The translations under genes were made by a program, and so were the position numbers. The notes under the pieces are model-generated. The model was given only the letters and a program-made list of their open reading frames with translations. It did no database searches and was not told the DNA's origin. From Nocardia fusca NBRC 14340 (GTDB lineage Bacteria > Actinomycetota > Actinomycetes > Mycobacteriales > Mycobacteriaceae), in NCBI RefSeq assembly GCF_001618425.1, contig NZ_BDCU01000029.1:1-64000 (forward strand): a DNA stretch of 64,000 nucleotides. Direction: 5' to 3'. Positions 17,088-25,335 of the stretch are shown one piece after another; the first letter of the stretch is position 1; each line of letters begins with the position of its first letter.

Positions 17088-19025
17088 ATGGTCAGCGAAA
17101 CACATACCGGTCCCGCCGCACCCACCGCCGGCCGCGGCCCGGTGCGTGCGGCGGTGATCGTGGGCGCGCTGGGCGTGGTCTTCGGCGATATCGGCACCAG
17201 CCCGATCTACACCATCCAGACCGTGTTCGATCCGCAGGATCCGCATCCGGTGCCGATCGGTACCGCCAATGTGTACGGGGTGGTGTCGCTGATCTTCTGG
17301 TCGGTAATGATCATCGTCACCTTCACCTACATCTCACTGGTGATGCGCGCGGACAACGACGGTGAAGGCGGCATCATGGCGCTGATCACGCTGCTGCGCC
17401 GCCTCGGTGCCACCCGTGGCCGCCGGACCACCGGCTTCCTCGCGGGGGCCGGGATCTTCGGCGCCGCCCTCTTCTTCGGCGACGGCATGATCACCCCCGC
17501 CATCTCGGTGCTCTCCGCAGTCGAAGGGCTGCGGATCGTCGAACCGGACCTCAGAGACCTGATCATCCCGATCACGGTCGTGATCATCGTAGCCCTCTTC
17601 TGCGTCCAGCGGCGAGGTACCGCCACCGTGGGCCGGCTGTTCGGCCCCGTGATGATCGTGTGGTTCCTGACCATCGGCGCCCTGGGTATCGCCGGAATCG
17701 CCCAGCATCCCCAGATACTGAAGGCGCTCTCCCCGACCTACGCGCTGGGTTTCGCCACCGGGCATTTCCATATCGCGTTCTTCGCCCTGGCCGCCGTCGT
17801 ACTCGCGGTCACCGGCGCCGAGGCGCTCTACGCCGATATGGGCCATTTCGGCCGGAAAGCGATCACCCGCGGCTGGCTGGGGTTGGTCCTGCCCGCCTGC
17901 ACGCTGAGCTATTTCGGGCAGGGCGCGCTCGTCCTCGGTGACGAGGCCGCGGTGGACAGCCCCTTCTTCCTGCTCGCCCCCGGGTGGGCCCGGCTGCCCC
18001 TCGTGCTGCTGGCCACCGCCGCGACGGTGATCGCGTCCCAGGCGGTGATCACCGGTGCGTTCTCGGTGGCCGCGCAGGCGGTGCGGCTGGGTTACCTGCC
18101 GCGCCTGCGGGTCGCGCACACCTCGGAATCCACCATCGGGCAGATCTACGTTCCGTGGATCAACTGGTTGCTCATGGTGTCGGTCCTGACGCTGGTCTTC
18201 GCCTTCCGGAGTTCCGCGGCACTGGCCTACGCCTTCGGTATGGCGGTGACCGCGACCATCACCATCACGACCCTGCTCTTCTTCTACGTGGCCCGCACCA
18301 AATGGCGCACCCCGCTGTGGCTCGTGTGGCTCGGCGCGGTCCCCCTGCTCACCGTCGACGCGCTGTTCGTCGCGGCGAACCTGACCAAACTGGTCCATGG
18401 GGCGTGGCTGCCGCTGTTGATCGGACTCACCGCGTTCACCGTGATGATCACCTGGGCGCGGGGCCGTGTCATCGTCACCGCCGCGCGGCGGCAGGCCGAG
18501 GGTCCGCTACCGCAATTCGTCGAACAGTTGCGCAGCCGCCGACCGCCGCTGATCCGGATCCCCGGTACGGCGATATTCCTCAACCGCGGCAGCAGCACCA
18601 CTCCGCTGGCGATGCGTGCCACCGTCGAACACAACCGCGTACTGCACGAACATGTCGTGATCCTGTCTCTGGACACCGTGCCCGTCCCGCGAGTGCCCGA
18701 TGCCGACCGTCTCCGCGTCGATCCGCTGGGTTACCGCGACGACGGCATCGTCCATGTCACCGTCCACCACGGTTATATGGAAACCCCGACGGTACCGCAG
18801 CTGCTGCACCGGCTCGATCCCGCGCAGACCGAAGGTCCGATCTCGGTCGAGGGGGCCTCCTATTTCCTGTCGAAGATCGAACTCAAGCCGGGCCCGGCGC
18901 CCACCATGGCGCCCTGGCGCAAACGCCTGTTCATCGCCACCTCCTACCTCACCTCCGACGCCGCCGACTATTTCGGGCTGCCCCGCGACCGGACAGTGAT
19001 CATGGGCTCGCAGGTCGAGGTCTGA
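17088..19025 (+). CDS. kup: Kup-type potassium uptake transporter
   Basis: A 645-residue membrane protein of the KUP/HAK/KT family, a K+:H+ symporter. Hallmarks are GVVFGDIGTSPIYT at the first helix, FFGDGMITPAISVLSA and GAEALYADMGHFG, with 12 hydrophobic segments up to about residue 440 and a soluble C-terminal domain. GAGGAG lies 6 bases before the ATG; the frame stays open far upstream into the MFS gene, but that part is a shadow. It is monocistronic between a terminator and a converging gene. Confidence 0.95.
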   Translation: MVSETHTGPAAPTAGRGPVRAAVIVGALGVVFGDIGTSPIYTIQTVFDPQDPHPVPIGTANVYGVVSLIFWSVMIIVTFTYISLVMRADNDGEGGIMALITLLRRLGATRGRRTTGFLAGAGIFGAALFFGDGMITPAISVLSAVEGLRIVEPDLRDLIIPITVVIIVALFCVQRRGTATVGRLFGPVMIVWFLTIGALGIAGIAQHPQILKALSPTYALGFATGHFHIAFFALAAVVLAVTGAEALYADMGHFGRKAITRGWLGLVLPACTLSYFGQGALVLGDEAAVDSPFFLLAPGWARLPLVLLATAATVIASQAVITGAFSVAAQAVRLGYLPRLRVAHTSESTIGQIYVPWINWLLMVSVLTLVFAFRSSAALAYAFGMAVTATITITTLLFFYVARTKWRTPLWLVWLGAVPLLTVDALFVAANLTKLVHGAWLPLLIGLTAFTVMITWARGRVIVTAARRQAEGPLPQFVEQLRSRRPPLIRIPGTAIFLNRGSSTTPLAMRATVEHNRVLHEHVVILSLDTVPVPRVPDADRLRVDPLGYRDDGIVHVTVHHGYMETPTVPQLLHRLDPAQTEGPISVEGASYFLSKIELKPGPAPTMAPWRKRLFIATSYLTSDAADYFGLPRDRTVIMGSQVEV

Positions 19026-19126
19026 AGGGAATCCGTCCGCCCGGCGGCTCGCTGCTCGCAGAATCGCGAGTGCCGCTGTCGGCGCCGGCGGGCGGTAGCT
19101 CCCGGCCGAACCGCGCCCGGGCCGCG

Positions 19127-19462
19127 TCACTCGGAAATATCCCTGGTGAGCGGTGGCGGTGGCGGCACGTCGACGCCCAGGTCGAGCAGCGACGACCGGA
19201 CCACGATGTCCCAGCTGGCGTGCTGGGGGGCGGCGAGACGGCAGCGTCGTTCCGCGTCGGCGACGACCCGCCGGTGCGCTTCCATTTCGGCGGTCATCGC
19301 GGCCAGCTGCCGCGACAGCGGCTCGACCATCTGGGCGGCGGCCTGGGTCAGTACCTGGACAGCATCGGCCCGCCGTTTACGCCTGCCCAGGATTCCGGCC
19401 GCGCATACCCCGCCGACGCCGGTGAGCAGGCCGCCGAGGACAGATGCCACTTCGCTGATCAT
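19127..19462 (-). CDS. holin-like small membrane protein
   Basis: A 111-residue protein with one N-terminal membrane helix (VASVLGGLLTGVGGVCAAGI), a basic RRKRR stop-transfer patch and a helical cytoplasmic tail ending in a proline run. It follows the amidase gene by 39 bases and has its own GGAGG ribosome site. Endolysin followed by a one-helix protein is the usual lysis-cassette order in actinophages, so a holin or holin-like role is inferred from context. Sequence alone does not prove it. Confidence 0.6.
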   Translation of the reverse strand: MISEVASVLGGLLTGVGGVCAAGILGRRKRRADAVQVLTQAAAQMVEPLSRQLAAMTAEMEAHRRVVADAERRCRLAAPQHASWDIVVRSSLLDLGVDVPPPPPLTRDISE

Positions 19463-19501
19463 GCTGTCCTCCCAACTGCGGCGGGGTTGTCGCGTCCTTC
19501 C

Positions 19502-20305
19502 TCAGGCGCGTTCGTCGGTGGCGGGATCGCGGAATCCGGGGATCTTCAGTGCCGCGCCGATGACGCCCAGCGCCTCGGCGGTGGTCCGGTCGCCCAGGAA
19601 ATCCCAGCCGGGAAAGTTCGCCCCGCGGGCGGCCCCGGCACCGGAGAGCTGATCCAGCGTGAGCCCCATATGTTTGTCCAGGTAGTGCAGCAGGGTCCCC
19701 ACGGTGACCTGCTCACCGTGATAGTTGGTGATCTTTTCTTCCAGAAACGCCATCTGCTCGCCCTTTCCGTCGAGAAGTGCCTGTACGTCCCGGCGGAAGG
19801 CGTTCATATCTATACCTGCCGGGTCGATCTTTCCTTCGCTGGAGTACTCGCGGTGCGCGACGCAGTCTCCCGCGCCGCGGCCGATGCGCCGGAGCAGCGC
19901 CGCGCAGCCGCGCTTGTAGGCGTCGAGCTGAACCGGCGTCCAATCCCAGGGTGGTGTGCCACGCGAAACGGCTTCGATGCCGATGGTGTGATAGTTCGCG
20001 TTGTCGGTGGGCCAGCCCGGCCAGCTTCCGCGCCCGGCATGCCAGCCGACACCGACGGCGATCACCCGGTAGGTGCCGTCCCTCTCGAGCACCAGCTGGG
20101 CGAGCGGGCCCGGCAGATCGGGGCGGCCGTCCTGGACGATGCGCCAGTCGTTCGGGCCACCTCCGCCCGTGTGATGACACAGCACGCCGCGGATATCGAG
20201 AAAGTCACCGTGGCCGCGTTCGCGCCAGCCGTCGTGTTCGATCACCGGCAGACCGGCGCCACGCAGCACATCGGCCAGCCATACCGGGTCTCCGCTCCAG
20301 GCCAT
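19502..20305 (-). CDS. N-acetylmuramoyl-L-alanine amidase (phage endolysin type)
   Basis: A 267-residue peptidoglycan hydrolase of the Amidase_2/PGRP fold. Zinc-ligand candidates are the histidines in VLCHHTGGGG and VAHREY, and VGWHAGRG lies in the binding groove. There is no signal peptide, which fits an endolysin that needs a holin. About 65 C-terminal residues form a helical, possibly cell-wall-binding segment. AGGAGG lies 5 bases before the ATG. It is followed by a holin-like gene, and no other phage genes are present. Confidence 0.87.
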   Translation of the reverse strand: MAWSGDPVWLADVLRGAGLPVIEHDGWRERGHGDFLDIRGVLCHHTGGGGPNDWRIVQDGRPDLPGPLAQLVLERDGTYRVIAVGVGWHAGRGSWPGWPTDNANYHTIGIEAVSRGTPPWDWTPVQLDAYKRGCAALLRRIGRGAGDCVAHREYSSEGKIDPAGIDMNAFRRDVQALLDGKGEQMAFLEEKITNYHGEQVTVGTLLHYLDKHMGLTLDQLSGAGAARGANFPGWDFLGDRTTAEALGVIGAALKIPGFRDPATDERA

Positions 20306-20440
20306 CGGACCCTCCTGTCCTCGCACCGATCGTCGTCGGCGCCCCGGGAGGCCGGGCGTGTTCACCGGTGCGGACGCAACCGGCGCTGCGGGGGCGTGAA
20401 CTGCGGTGATAGTCAACCGCTCTACTCACCGTAGTCCCCA

Positions 20441-20474
20441 TATGGTCTCTTTTCAACCTTTTTTGGTCACCATA
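20441..20474. promoter_or_regulatory. A/T-rich patch with inverted repeat
   Basis: TATGGT (20441-20446) and ACCATA (20469-20474) form a 6-bp inverted repeat spanning a pyrimidine-rich patch far less GC-rich than its surroundings. It lies between the divergent endolysin and XRE genes and could be an XRE operator. Evidence is weak. Confidence 0.3.
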
Positions 20475-20562
20475 AGGCCTATTTCATACACCGTGCCGGC
20501 CAGGATTCTGCCGCGGACCCGAAACTGTCGGGCACTTGATTCAGACCCTGCCCGATCCCAGA

Positions 20563-20847
20563 ATGGTCGACATGGATGCGACGCCCGCGGAGTCGGAGGC
20601 AGCGACCACCGAGGAGGCACGACTGGACGCGGCGTTGGGCGCGGAGGTCCGCGCGATGCGAGCGCGGCGCGGCTGGAGTCAAGAAGCGCTGGCCGAGAAA
20701 ACCGGCTACAACAAGAAGACCATCATCCGGCTCGAGCACGGCGAACGAGCGATGACGATGGCGCAGATGTACAAGATCTGCAGGGTGTTCGGCATCCGGC
20801 CGAGCGACCTAGTCCTCGCCGCGGAGAAGGAAATCGGCATCCAGTAA
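20563..20847 (+). CDS. small XRE-family HTH regulator
   Basis: A 94-residue Cro/CI-type DNA-binding protein. The helix-turn-helix reads MRARRGWSQEALAEKTGYNK with KKTIIRLEHGERAMTMAQMY after it. The start is uncertain (ATG 20563 or 20572, TTG 20536) because no ribosome site is obvious. It lies divergent to the endolysin, which suggests a phage-type repressor or a remnant of one. No effector domain. Confidence 0.82.
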   Translation: MVDMDATPAESEAATTEEARLDAALGAEVRAMRARRGWSQEALAEKTGYNKKTIIRLEHGERAMTMAQMYKICRVFGIRPSDLVLAAEKEIGIQ

Positions 20848-21219
20848 AGGGGATGGATCGACCCCGCGGCGACGTGCCTCGACGACGAACGACGAGACGG
20901 TCGTCGTGGTGGGATCAGCGTTCAGATAGTCCGCCATAGCCACGGGGCGGTCCGGAGCTTCGTTGCCCATGAGCGTTTCCAGTTCTGACCGATCCACGCT
21001 CGCGAGGTGTTCCCGCTTCCCCCGCGTAGCCCGACAGTTCCCACTCGATTTCCTCTCCGGGGTCGGCACGGTGTGGCCGGGCGAGTTCGTCGTATCCGGA
21101 CCGGCCGTGCTGCCTTACGGACCGCGGAACCGAACCGGCGGGTACCCGGGCCCGGTCGCTTCCGCGACCGTCCCGATCGGGCGAACCCCGTACTCCCGGA
21201 ACGAGCTCGACACCCACAT
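20809..21219 (-). pseudogene. possible decayed gene downstream of XRE
   Basis: On the minus strand, protein-like segments appear successively in three frames: SSSFREYGVRPIGTVAEATG (start near 21219), then GYDELARPHRADPGEEIEWE, then REHLASVDRSELETLMGNE and on to ADYLNADPTTTTVSSFVVEA with a stop at 20809. Codon third positions in the last part are less GC-rich than in neighbours. The pattern fits a frameshift-riddled mobile gene. I recognise no family, and the whole could be chance. Confidence 0.3.
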
Positions 21220-21771
21220 CGACACCTTCCAGCTACCCGACTCCTGCGCCCAGGCTCGTAGCCAGAGCCTGAGGCCGAGTGTAATTATCTTCGCGCGCTC
21301 CGCCTAGGCCCGGAAGGATCGATGAACCAAGGGGTTTGACGGCCGGGACGCGAAGACAGGGACAGCTGAACTGAGACACAACGCCTTTCGCCCTACGACA
21401 AGACGGTAGCAGCGGGGTACGACACGTTCGGGCACAGGCGTTCCCGCCGGCGCCGGGGCCGGACTGCAGGGCGATCGAGACCTGCTGTGTGCCAGGGATG
21501 AACACAGGGCCCACCGGATTCGAGGAAGCGGAGGCGCTGGTGCGGCCGGGCCGGCGCCGGGCCCGGGGCGACCGGCAAACCTTCCGGCGCGCGGGCCCAC
21601 ACGGCCGATCCGGTCCGCGACCACGCGGTACGCAGGGCGCGGCACAGCGCCCGCACCCCGCCCCGGTATAGCGATTCGGCACGCTCGGTTTCGAACGGCT
21701 CGGTCCGGTAATCCGCACCTCGATCACGACACCACCACGGTGGTGACCTATGCCGTGAAAGGAGCAAGACC
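20848..21771. other. about 0.9 kb without a supportable intact gene
   Basis: Apart from the possible decayed gene on its left side, this stretch gives only short, Arg/Pro-rich open frames that look like random high-GC translation. It sits next to the endolysin/XRE block and may be residue of a prophage or other mobile element. No integrase, attachment-site repeat or tRNA was seen. The right end holds the promoter at 21688-21711. Confidence 0.5.
21688..21711 (+). promoter_or_regulatory. sigma-B/F-like promoter (SDR gene)
   Basis: GTTT (21688-21691), 14 bases, CGGTAA (21706-21711). One mismatch to the GGGTAA-type -10. It lies 60 bases before the ATG of the stress-type SDR. Confidence 0.5.
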
Positions 21772-22611
21772 ATGGGTTTCCCGGAACAGCAGCAACAGGT
21801 ACCCGGAATCCAGTCCGTGATGACACCCGTCCCCGATTGTGGCGAGAAGACCTATCGCGGAAGCGGCAAGCTCACCGGTAAGTCGGCGGTGATCACCGGC
21901 GCCGACAGCGGTATCGGCCGCGCGGTCGCCATCGCCTTCGCCCGGGAGGGAGCCGATGTATTGATCTCCTACCTCGACGAACACGACGATGCCGCGGAAG
22001 TGGGCGCACTGGTCGAGGAAGCGGGCCGCAAGGCGATCCTGGTCCCGGGCGATCTGTCCGACCCGGCCCACTGCCGGTCCGTGATCGAGCGCGCCGCCGG
22101 CGCCTTCGGCACGATCGACGTGCTCGTCAGCAATGCCGCCTACCAGATGACGCACGAGACGCTCGAGGAGATCAGCGACGAAGAGTTCGACTACACCTGG
22201 AAACTCAATATGGGCGCGTACTTCTATTTGGTGAAGGCCGCGCTACCGCATATGCGTCCGGGCGCCTCGATCATCGGCAGTTCGTCGGTGAACTCCGATT
22301 CCCCCTCCCCCACCCTGGCGCCCTACGCGGCCACCAAGGCCGGCATAGCCAATTTCTCCGCGAGTCTCGCGCAACTCCTGGGCGAGAGGGGAATCCGGGT
22401 GAACAGTGTCGCCCCCGGGCCGATCTGGACCCCGCTGATCCCCTCCACCATGCCCGACAAGAAGGTCACCGCGTTCGGCGACAGCACACCGCTCGGGCGC
22501 GCCGGACAACCCGCCGAGCTGGCTCCCGTCTATGTCCTGCTCGCCTCCGACGAGGGCAGCTATGTTTCGGGCGCACGGGTCGCGGTGACCGGGGGGAATC
22601 CGATTCTCTGA
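21772..22611 (+). CDS. SDR oxidoreductase of the general-stress YhdF/YdaD type
   Basis: A 279-residue short-chain dehydrogenase. The N-terminal extension with PVPDCGEKTYRGSGKLTGK is typical of the subgroup that includes Bacillus subtilis YdaD/YhdF, which are sigma-B-controlled. The NAD(P) motif is TGADSGIG and the active site is YAATKAG with an upstream serine (IIGSSSVN). AAAGGAG lies 6 bases before the ATG. A sigma-B-like promoter lies 60 bases upstream, consistent with a stress role. Substrate unknown. Confidence 0.9.
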   Translation: MGFPEQQQQVPGIQSVMTPVPDCGEKTYRGSGKLTGKSAVITGADSGIGRAVAIAFAREGADVLISYLDEHDDAAEVGALVEEAGRKAILVPGDLSDPAHCRSVIERAAGAFGTIDVLVSNAAYQMTHETLEEISDEEFDYTWKLNMGAYFYLVKAALPHMRPGASIIGSSSVNSDSPSPTLAPYAATKAGIANFSASLAQLLGERGIRVNSVAPGPIWTPLIPSTMPDKKVTAFGDSTPLGRAGQPAELAPVYVLLASDEGSYVSGARVAVTGGNPIL

Positions 22612-22656
22612 GGCGAGCCGCCGGGGCGGTCCGGCACACCGCTGCCACGCGCTCGA

Positions 22657-23820
22657 TCAGAAACGCCGCGGCCGGTCGCCGCGGGCGACCAGGCCGCGGC
22701 GTTCCTGTTCGCGGTATCCGTATGTCGCCTTGCGGACGGTGATGTCGTCCTCCCAGCCGGATCCGACGGCGCCGGCCACGGTACCCAGCGCAGTGGCCAT
22801 CACCGCGATCGTGAGGTAGTCGGCGAAACCGACGGGGCCGCCGAGCACGCTCGCGAGATACGACGGCGGGATCACCAGGCAGACCGCGGCCAGAGTCAGC
22901 AGCAACAGCACGACGAAGAAGACCCCGGCGCCGATACCCACTGTGACGGCGGTTCCGGTATTGCGCAGTGCGGTGTCGTGGCCGTGGGCGGGCTCGCCGG
23001 GGCCTCGATGCTCCCAGAGTCCGTGCCCCAGCACGATCCACACGGTCAACGCGACCACCGAAGCCAGCGCCACCGCGGTGAGGCGCAGGGTGCCCATCGC
23101 GTTCGCCAGCTGCCAGATACTCGAGTACAGCACTCCGAAGGCCGTACCGGCCAGCGCACTGCCGAGCGCCGCGGACAGGCCCACGAACAGCCGCCAGGGC
23201 CTGTTCGCCCGCACCATGCCCGCGAGCAACGCCGGGTAGCCGGCCACCCGGTCACGCACCACCCGCACCCCGCTGTCTTCCGCGTCGATCCGTACCCGGC
23301 TGTGCCGCACCCGGGCCGTTGCCTCGGCCACCACCCGGCCGGCCGCCCCCCGGTCCGGGGCCGACAGGGCAGCGACGATCACCGCGGCCAGCTTCTGCAG
23401 CCGCTGCCGGATGCCGAGTCCGCCGAGCGCGGGCAGCGAGACGAGCGCCACCCGGTGGCGCAGATCCATGCTCATCAGCAAAATCTCGCCGTTACTGCGT
23501 ATCGGCACATCGGTCAGGCACAGCGCCAGATCCCATGCGGTATCGCGGACGTGCCGTCCGGCTTTGTCGATCAGATATTCCAGATCGGGGTACATGGCCT
23601 CGAACGGATCATCGAGGACCTCGAGCTGCCACCGCGACGGGTCACCGCGGCGGGCCAGCTCCGCGGGCAGGTGCTGCACCAGTTCCCGGGCCAGCCGCAC
23701 CGGCAGATCGGGATCTGCCACCACACCGACCACCATGGGCGAAGCGCGACCGCCCCGCTCACCGGCGTCCCGCGCGGCGGGCCCGGTCGGCTCGGGTACG
23801 GCTCGTTCTCGTCCGTCCAC
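22657..23820 (-). CDS. uncharacterised membrane protein (387 aa)
   Basis: Residues 1-190 are soluble with alternating helices and strands (LDDPFEAMYPDLEYLIDKA; TDVPIRSNGEILLMSMDLRH). Residues from about 205 hold four to five membrane segments, and the C-terminus is short and basic. No family is recognised with confidence. It starts 14 bases after the DUF4383 gene, so the two probably form an operon under the stress-type promoter at 24385-24409. Confidence 0.75.
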   Translation of the reverse strand: MDGRERAVPEPTGPAARDAGERGGRASPMVVGVVADPDLPVRLARELVQHLPAELARRGDPSRWQLEVLDDPFEAMYPDLEYLIDKAGRHVRDTAWDLALCLTDVPIRSNGEILLMSMDLRHRVALVSLPALGGLGIRQRLQKLAAVIVAALSAPDRGAAGRVVAEATARVRHSRVRIDAEDSGVRVVRDRVAGYPALLAGMVRANRPWRLFVGLSAALGSALAGTAFGVLYSSIWQLANAMGTLRLTAVALASVVALTVWIVLGHGLWEHRGPGEPAHGHDTALRNTGTAVTVGIGAGVFFVVLLLLTLAAVCLVIPPSYLASVLGGPVGFADYLTIAVMATALGTVAGAVGSGWEDDITVRKATYGYREQERRGLVARGDRPRRF

Positions 23821-23834
23821 TCGCTGCCCTGCTC

Positions 23835-24323
23835 CTATTCGATGATGCCCGGCTGCCGATCGGACAGGTGGCGCCCCGCATCGTCACTGTGCCGGGGCAG
23901 CGCGACGCCGAGCAGCACCATGCCCACCCCGAGGCCGAAGTGCAGCCAGTTGTCGGCGGTGTCCAGTGGCAGGAAATTGGCGGCGCTGTGCTGATCGACG
24001 ATCAGCCCGTACAGCCAGAGCAGCAGATAGATCGCGCCGCCCACCAGGAGGTAGGCCCGGGCCGCCCGGGGACGCGCGCCCGCGATCAGACCGGCGACAC
24101 CGAATGCCAGATGCACGAGGTTGTGCAGCACCGACACAGTGAAGAGACCGAGCAGCTGAGCCTCGGAATGGTGCCCCGCCCACGCGAGATCCCCGTAGTC
24201 GGTGGTGATGCCGGGTATGAAGCCGAGCACTCCGACCAGCAAGAAGACCGCGCCCACCGCGATAGCGGCGAGCTGTACAGGCGAGCGGGCGGGCGATGAG
24301 GTGGTGAGGTTTCGGTTCGGCAC
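23835..24323 (-). CDS. DUF4383 membrane protein
   Basis: A 162-residue protein with four membrane segments and the pattern of the DUF4383 family (VLHNLVHLAFGVAGLIAGAR; DNWLHFGLGVGMVLLGVA). Function is unknown; such genes are common in actinobacteria. The GTG at 24323 has AAAGGA 8 bases upstream. It is the first gene of an operon with the membrane protein at 22657-23820 and lies behind a sigma-B/F-like promoter. Confidence 0.87.
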   Translation of the reverse strand: MPNRNLTTSSPARSPVQLAAIAVGAVFLLVGVLGFIPGITTDYGDLAWAGHHSEAQLLGLFTVSVLHNLVHLAFGVAGLIAGARPRAARAYLLVGGAIYLLLWLYGLIVDQHSAANFLPLDTADNWLHFGLGVGMVLLGVALPRHSDDAGRHLSDRQPGIIE

Positions 24324-24384
24324 TGGCTCGTCCTTTCCTCCTGGCCACCGGAGCCGGCGGGTCCCGCTCCGGCCTGCCCGCCGG

Positions 24385-24409
24385 GTGCCCTGCACTCCGC
24401 CCGGCAAAC
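24385..24409 (-). promoter_or_regulatory. sigma-B/F-like promoter (DUF4383 operon)
   Basis: On the minus strand, GTTT (24409-24406), 15 bases, GGGCAC (24390-24385). The -10 deviates from GGGTAC at one base. It lies 61 bases before the DUF4383 GTG and is divergent from a near-perfect site at 24448. Confidence 0.5.
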
Positions 24410-24447
24410 CCCGTGCCGGACGAACACCGCGCCCGGCCGCGATCGGT

Positions 24448-24472
24448 GTTTCGTGCCGCCGATCCCGGGTAT
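24448..24472 (+). promoter_or_regulatory. sigma-B/F-like promoter (SRPBCC gene)
   Basis: GTTT (24448-24451), 15 bases, GGGTAT (24467-24472), an exact match to the sigma-B/sigma-F consensus. Predicted start of transcription is about 60 bases before the SRPBCC ATG. Confidence 0.75.
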
Positions 24473-24541
24473 GGCGCCCGCATTCGCTGGGCGGGAAGCC
24501 ACGCCCCGGTGACCGAGGTGGTTCGGAAGATCGGAGGAGCG

Positions 24542-24997
24542 ATGGCGGCCCAACCGAGTGTGGAGATACCGGTACCTGTACAGGACGCGTTCGCGGTCCT
24601 CGCCGACGGCTGGCTGTACGGGCTGTGGGTGGTCGGCGCTTCGCATATCCGCAAGGTCGACCCCGGGTGGCCGCAGGTGGGCACCCGTATCCACCACAGC
24701 GTGGGTGGCTGGCCACTGGCCCGGCAGGACACCACGAAAGTTCGCTCGGTCGACGCACCACGTCAGCTCGAGCTCGAGGCCCGGCTGTGGCCGGCGGGTG
24801 CGGCCTATATCCGGCTCGATCTCAGCGAGCTCGGACCCGACCGTACCGAAGTGACGATGACAGAACGCGTCATCCACGGTCCCGGGAAACTCCTCCCGGG
24901 ACCGGTACAGGACCTGGCCCTGGTGCCGCGCAACCGGGAATCACTCCAGCGGTTCGCCGCTCTCGCCGTCGGGCGCTCCCCCCGTTCGCCGGGCTGA
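24542..24997 (+). CDS. SRPBCC-family lipid/ligand-binding protein
   Basis: A 151-residue START/polyketide-cyclase fold protein. It begins with the strand EIPVPVQDAFAVLADGWLYG, continues with HSVGGWPLARQDTTKV and ends in a long helix (RNRESLQRFAALAV). Such proteins bind hydrophobic ligands in a helix-grip pocket. GGAGGAG immediately precedes the ATG. The perfect sigma-B/F-type promoter upstream suggests stress induction. Confidence 0.85.
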   Translation: MAAQPSVEIPVPVQDAFAVLADGWLYGLWVVGASHIRKVDPGWPQVGTRIHHSVGGWPLARQDTTKVRSVDAPRQLELEARLWPAGAAYIRLDLSELGPDRTEVTMTERVIHGPGKLLPGPVQDLALVPRNRESLQRFAALAVGRSPRSPG

Positions 24998-25106
24998 CCC
25001 GCCGGCCCGCGGCCCGGCTCCGGCGGCGACGGGTACTCCGGGGCGGCCGAGTACCGCGCGCGGCAGCCACCGGCCGAACAACCAATCGCCCATTTCCGCG
25101 GCCGCG

Positions 25107-25304
25107 TCACCCTGTACGACAGCGCACGGCCGGATACGCGCCACCCGTCGTATCGTGGGCTGCGATCCACCGGGCCCGGTCGTACGGCTCCCGTCCCCGC
25201 GGCGGACGGCGGCGGGCGATCCCGACCAGTTCCAGTCCGTTCCGGGACGAGCGCAGCAGGGCGGTCCCCACATTGCCGCCGGCCCCGGTGACCACGATCT
25301 TCAT
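25107..25304 (-). pseudogene. truncated NAD(P)-dependent epimerase, N-terminal fragment
   Basis: Sixty-five residues beginning MKIVVTGAGGNVGTALL, the Rossmann start of an extended SDR/epimerase, continuing to DRARWIAAHD and then stopping. The family is normally about 300 residues, so at least four fifths are missing. Downstream DNA shows no in-frame remainder; another frame has GDWLFGRWLPRAVLGRP, which may belong to different debris. Probably a deletion remnant. Confidence 0.65.
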
Positions 25305-25335
25305 CGAACTCGCGTCCGCCGGTGGAAAACGATGT

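Noticed and set aside
21233..21826. 197-codon minus-strand frame upstream of the SDR
   Set aside because: Cys/Arg/Pro-rich, overlaps the SDR start and its promoter, and shows no domain.
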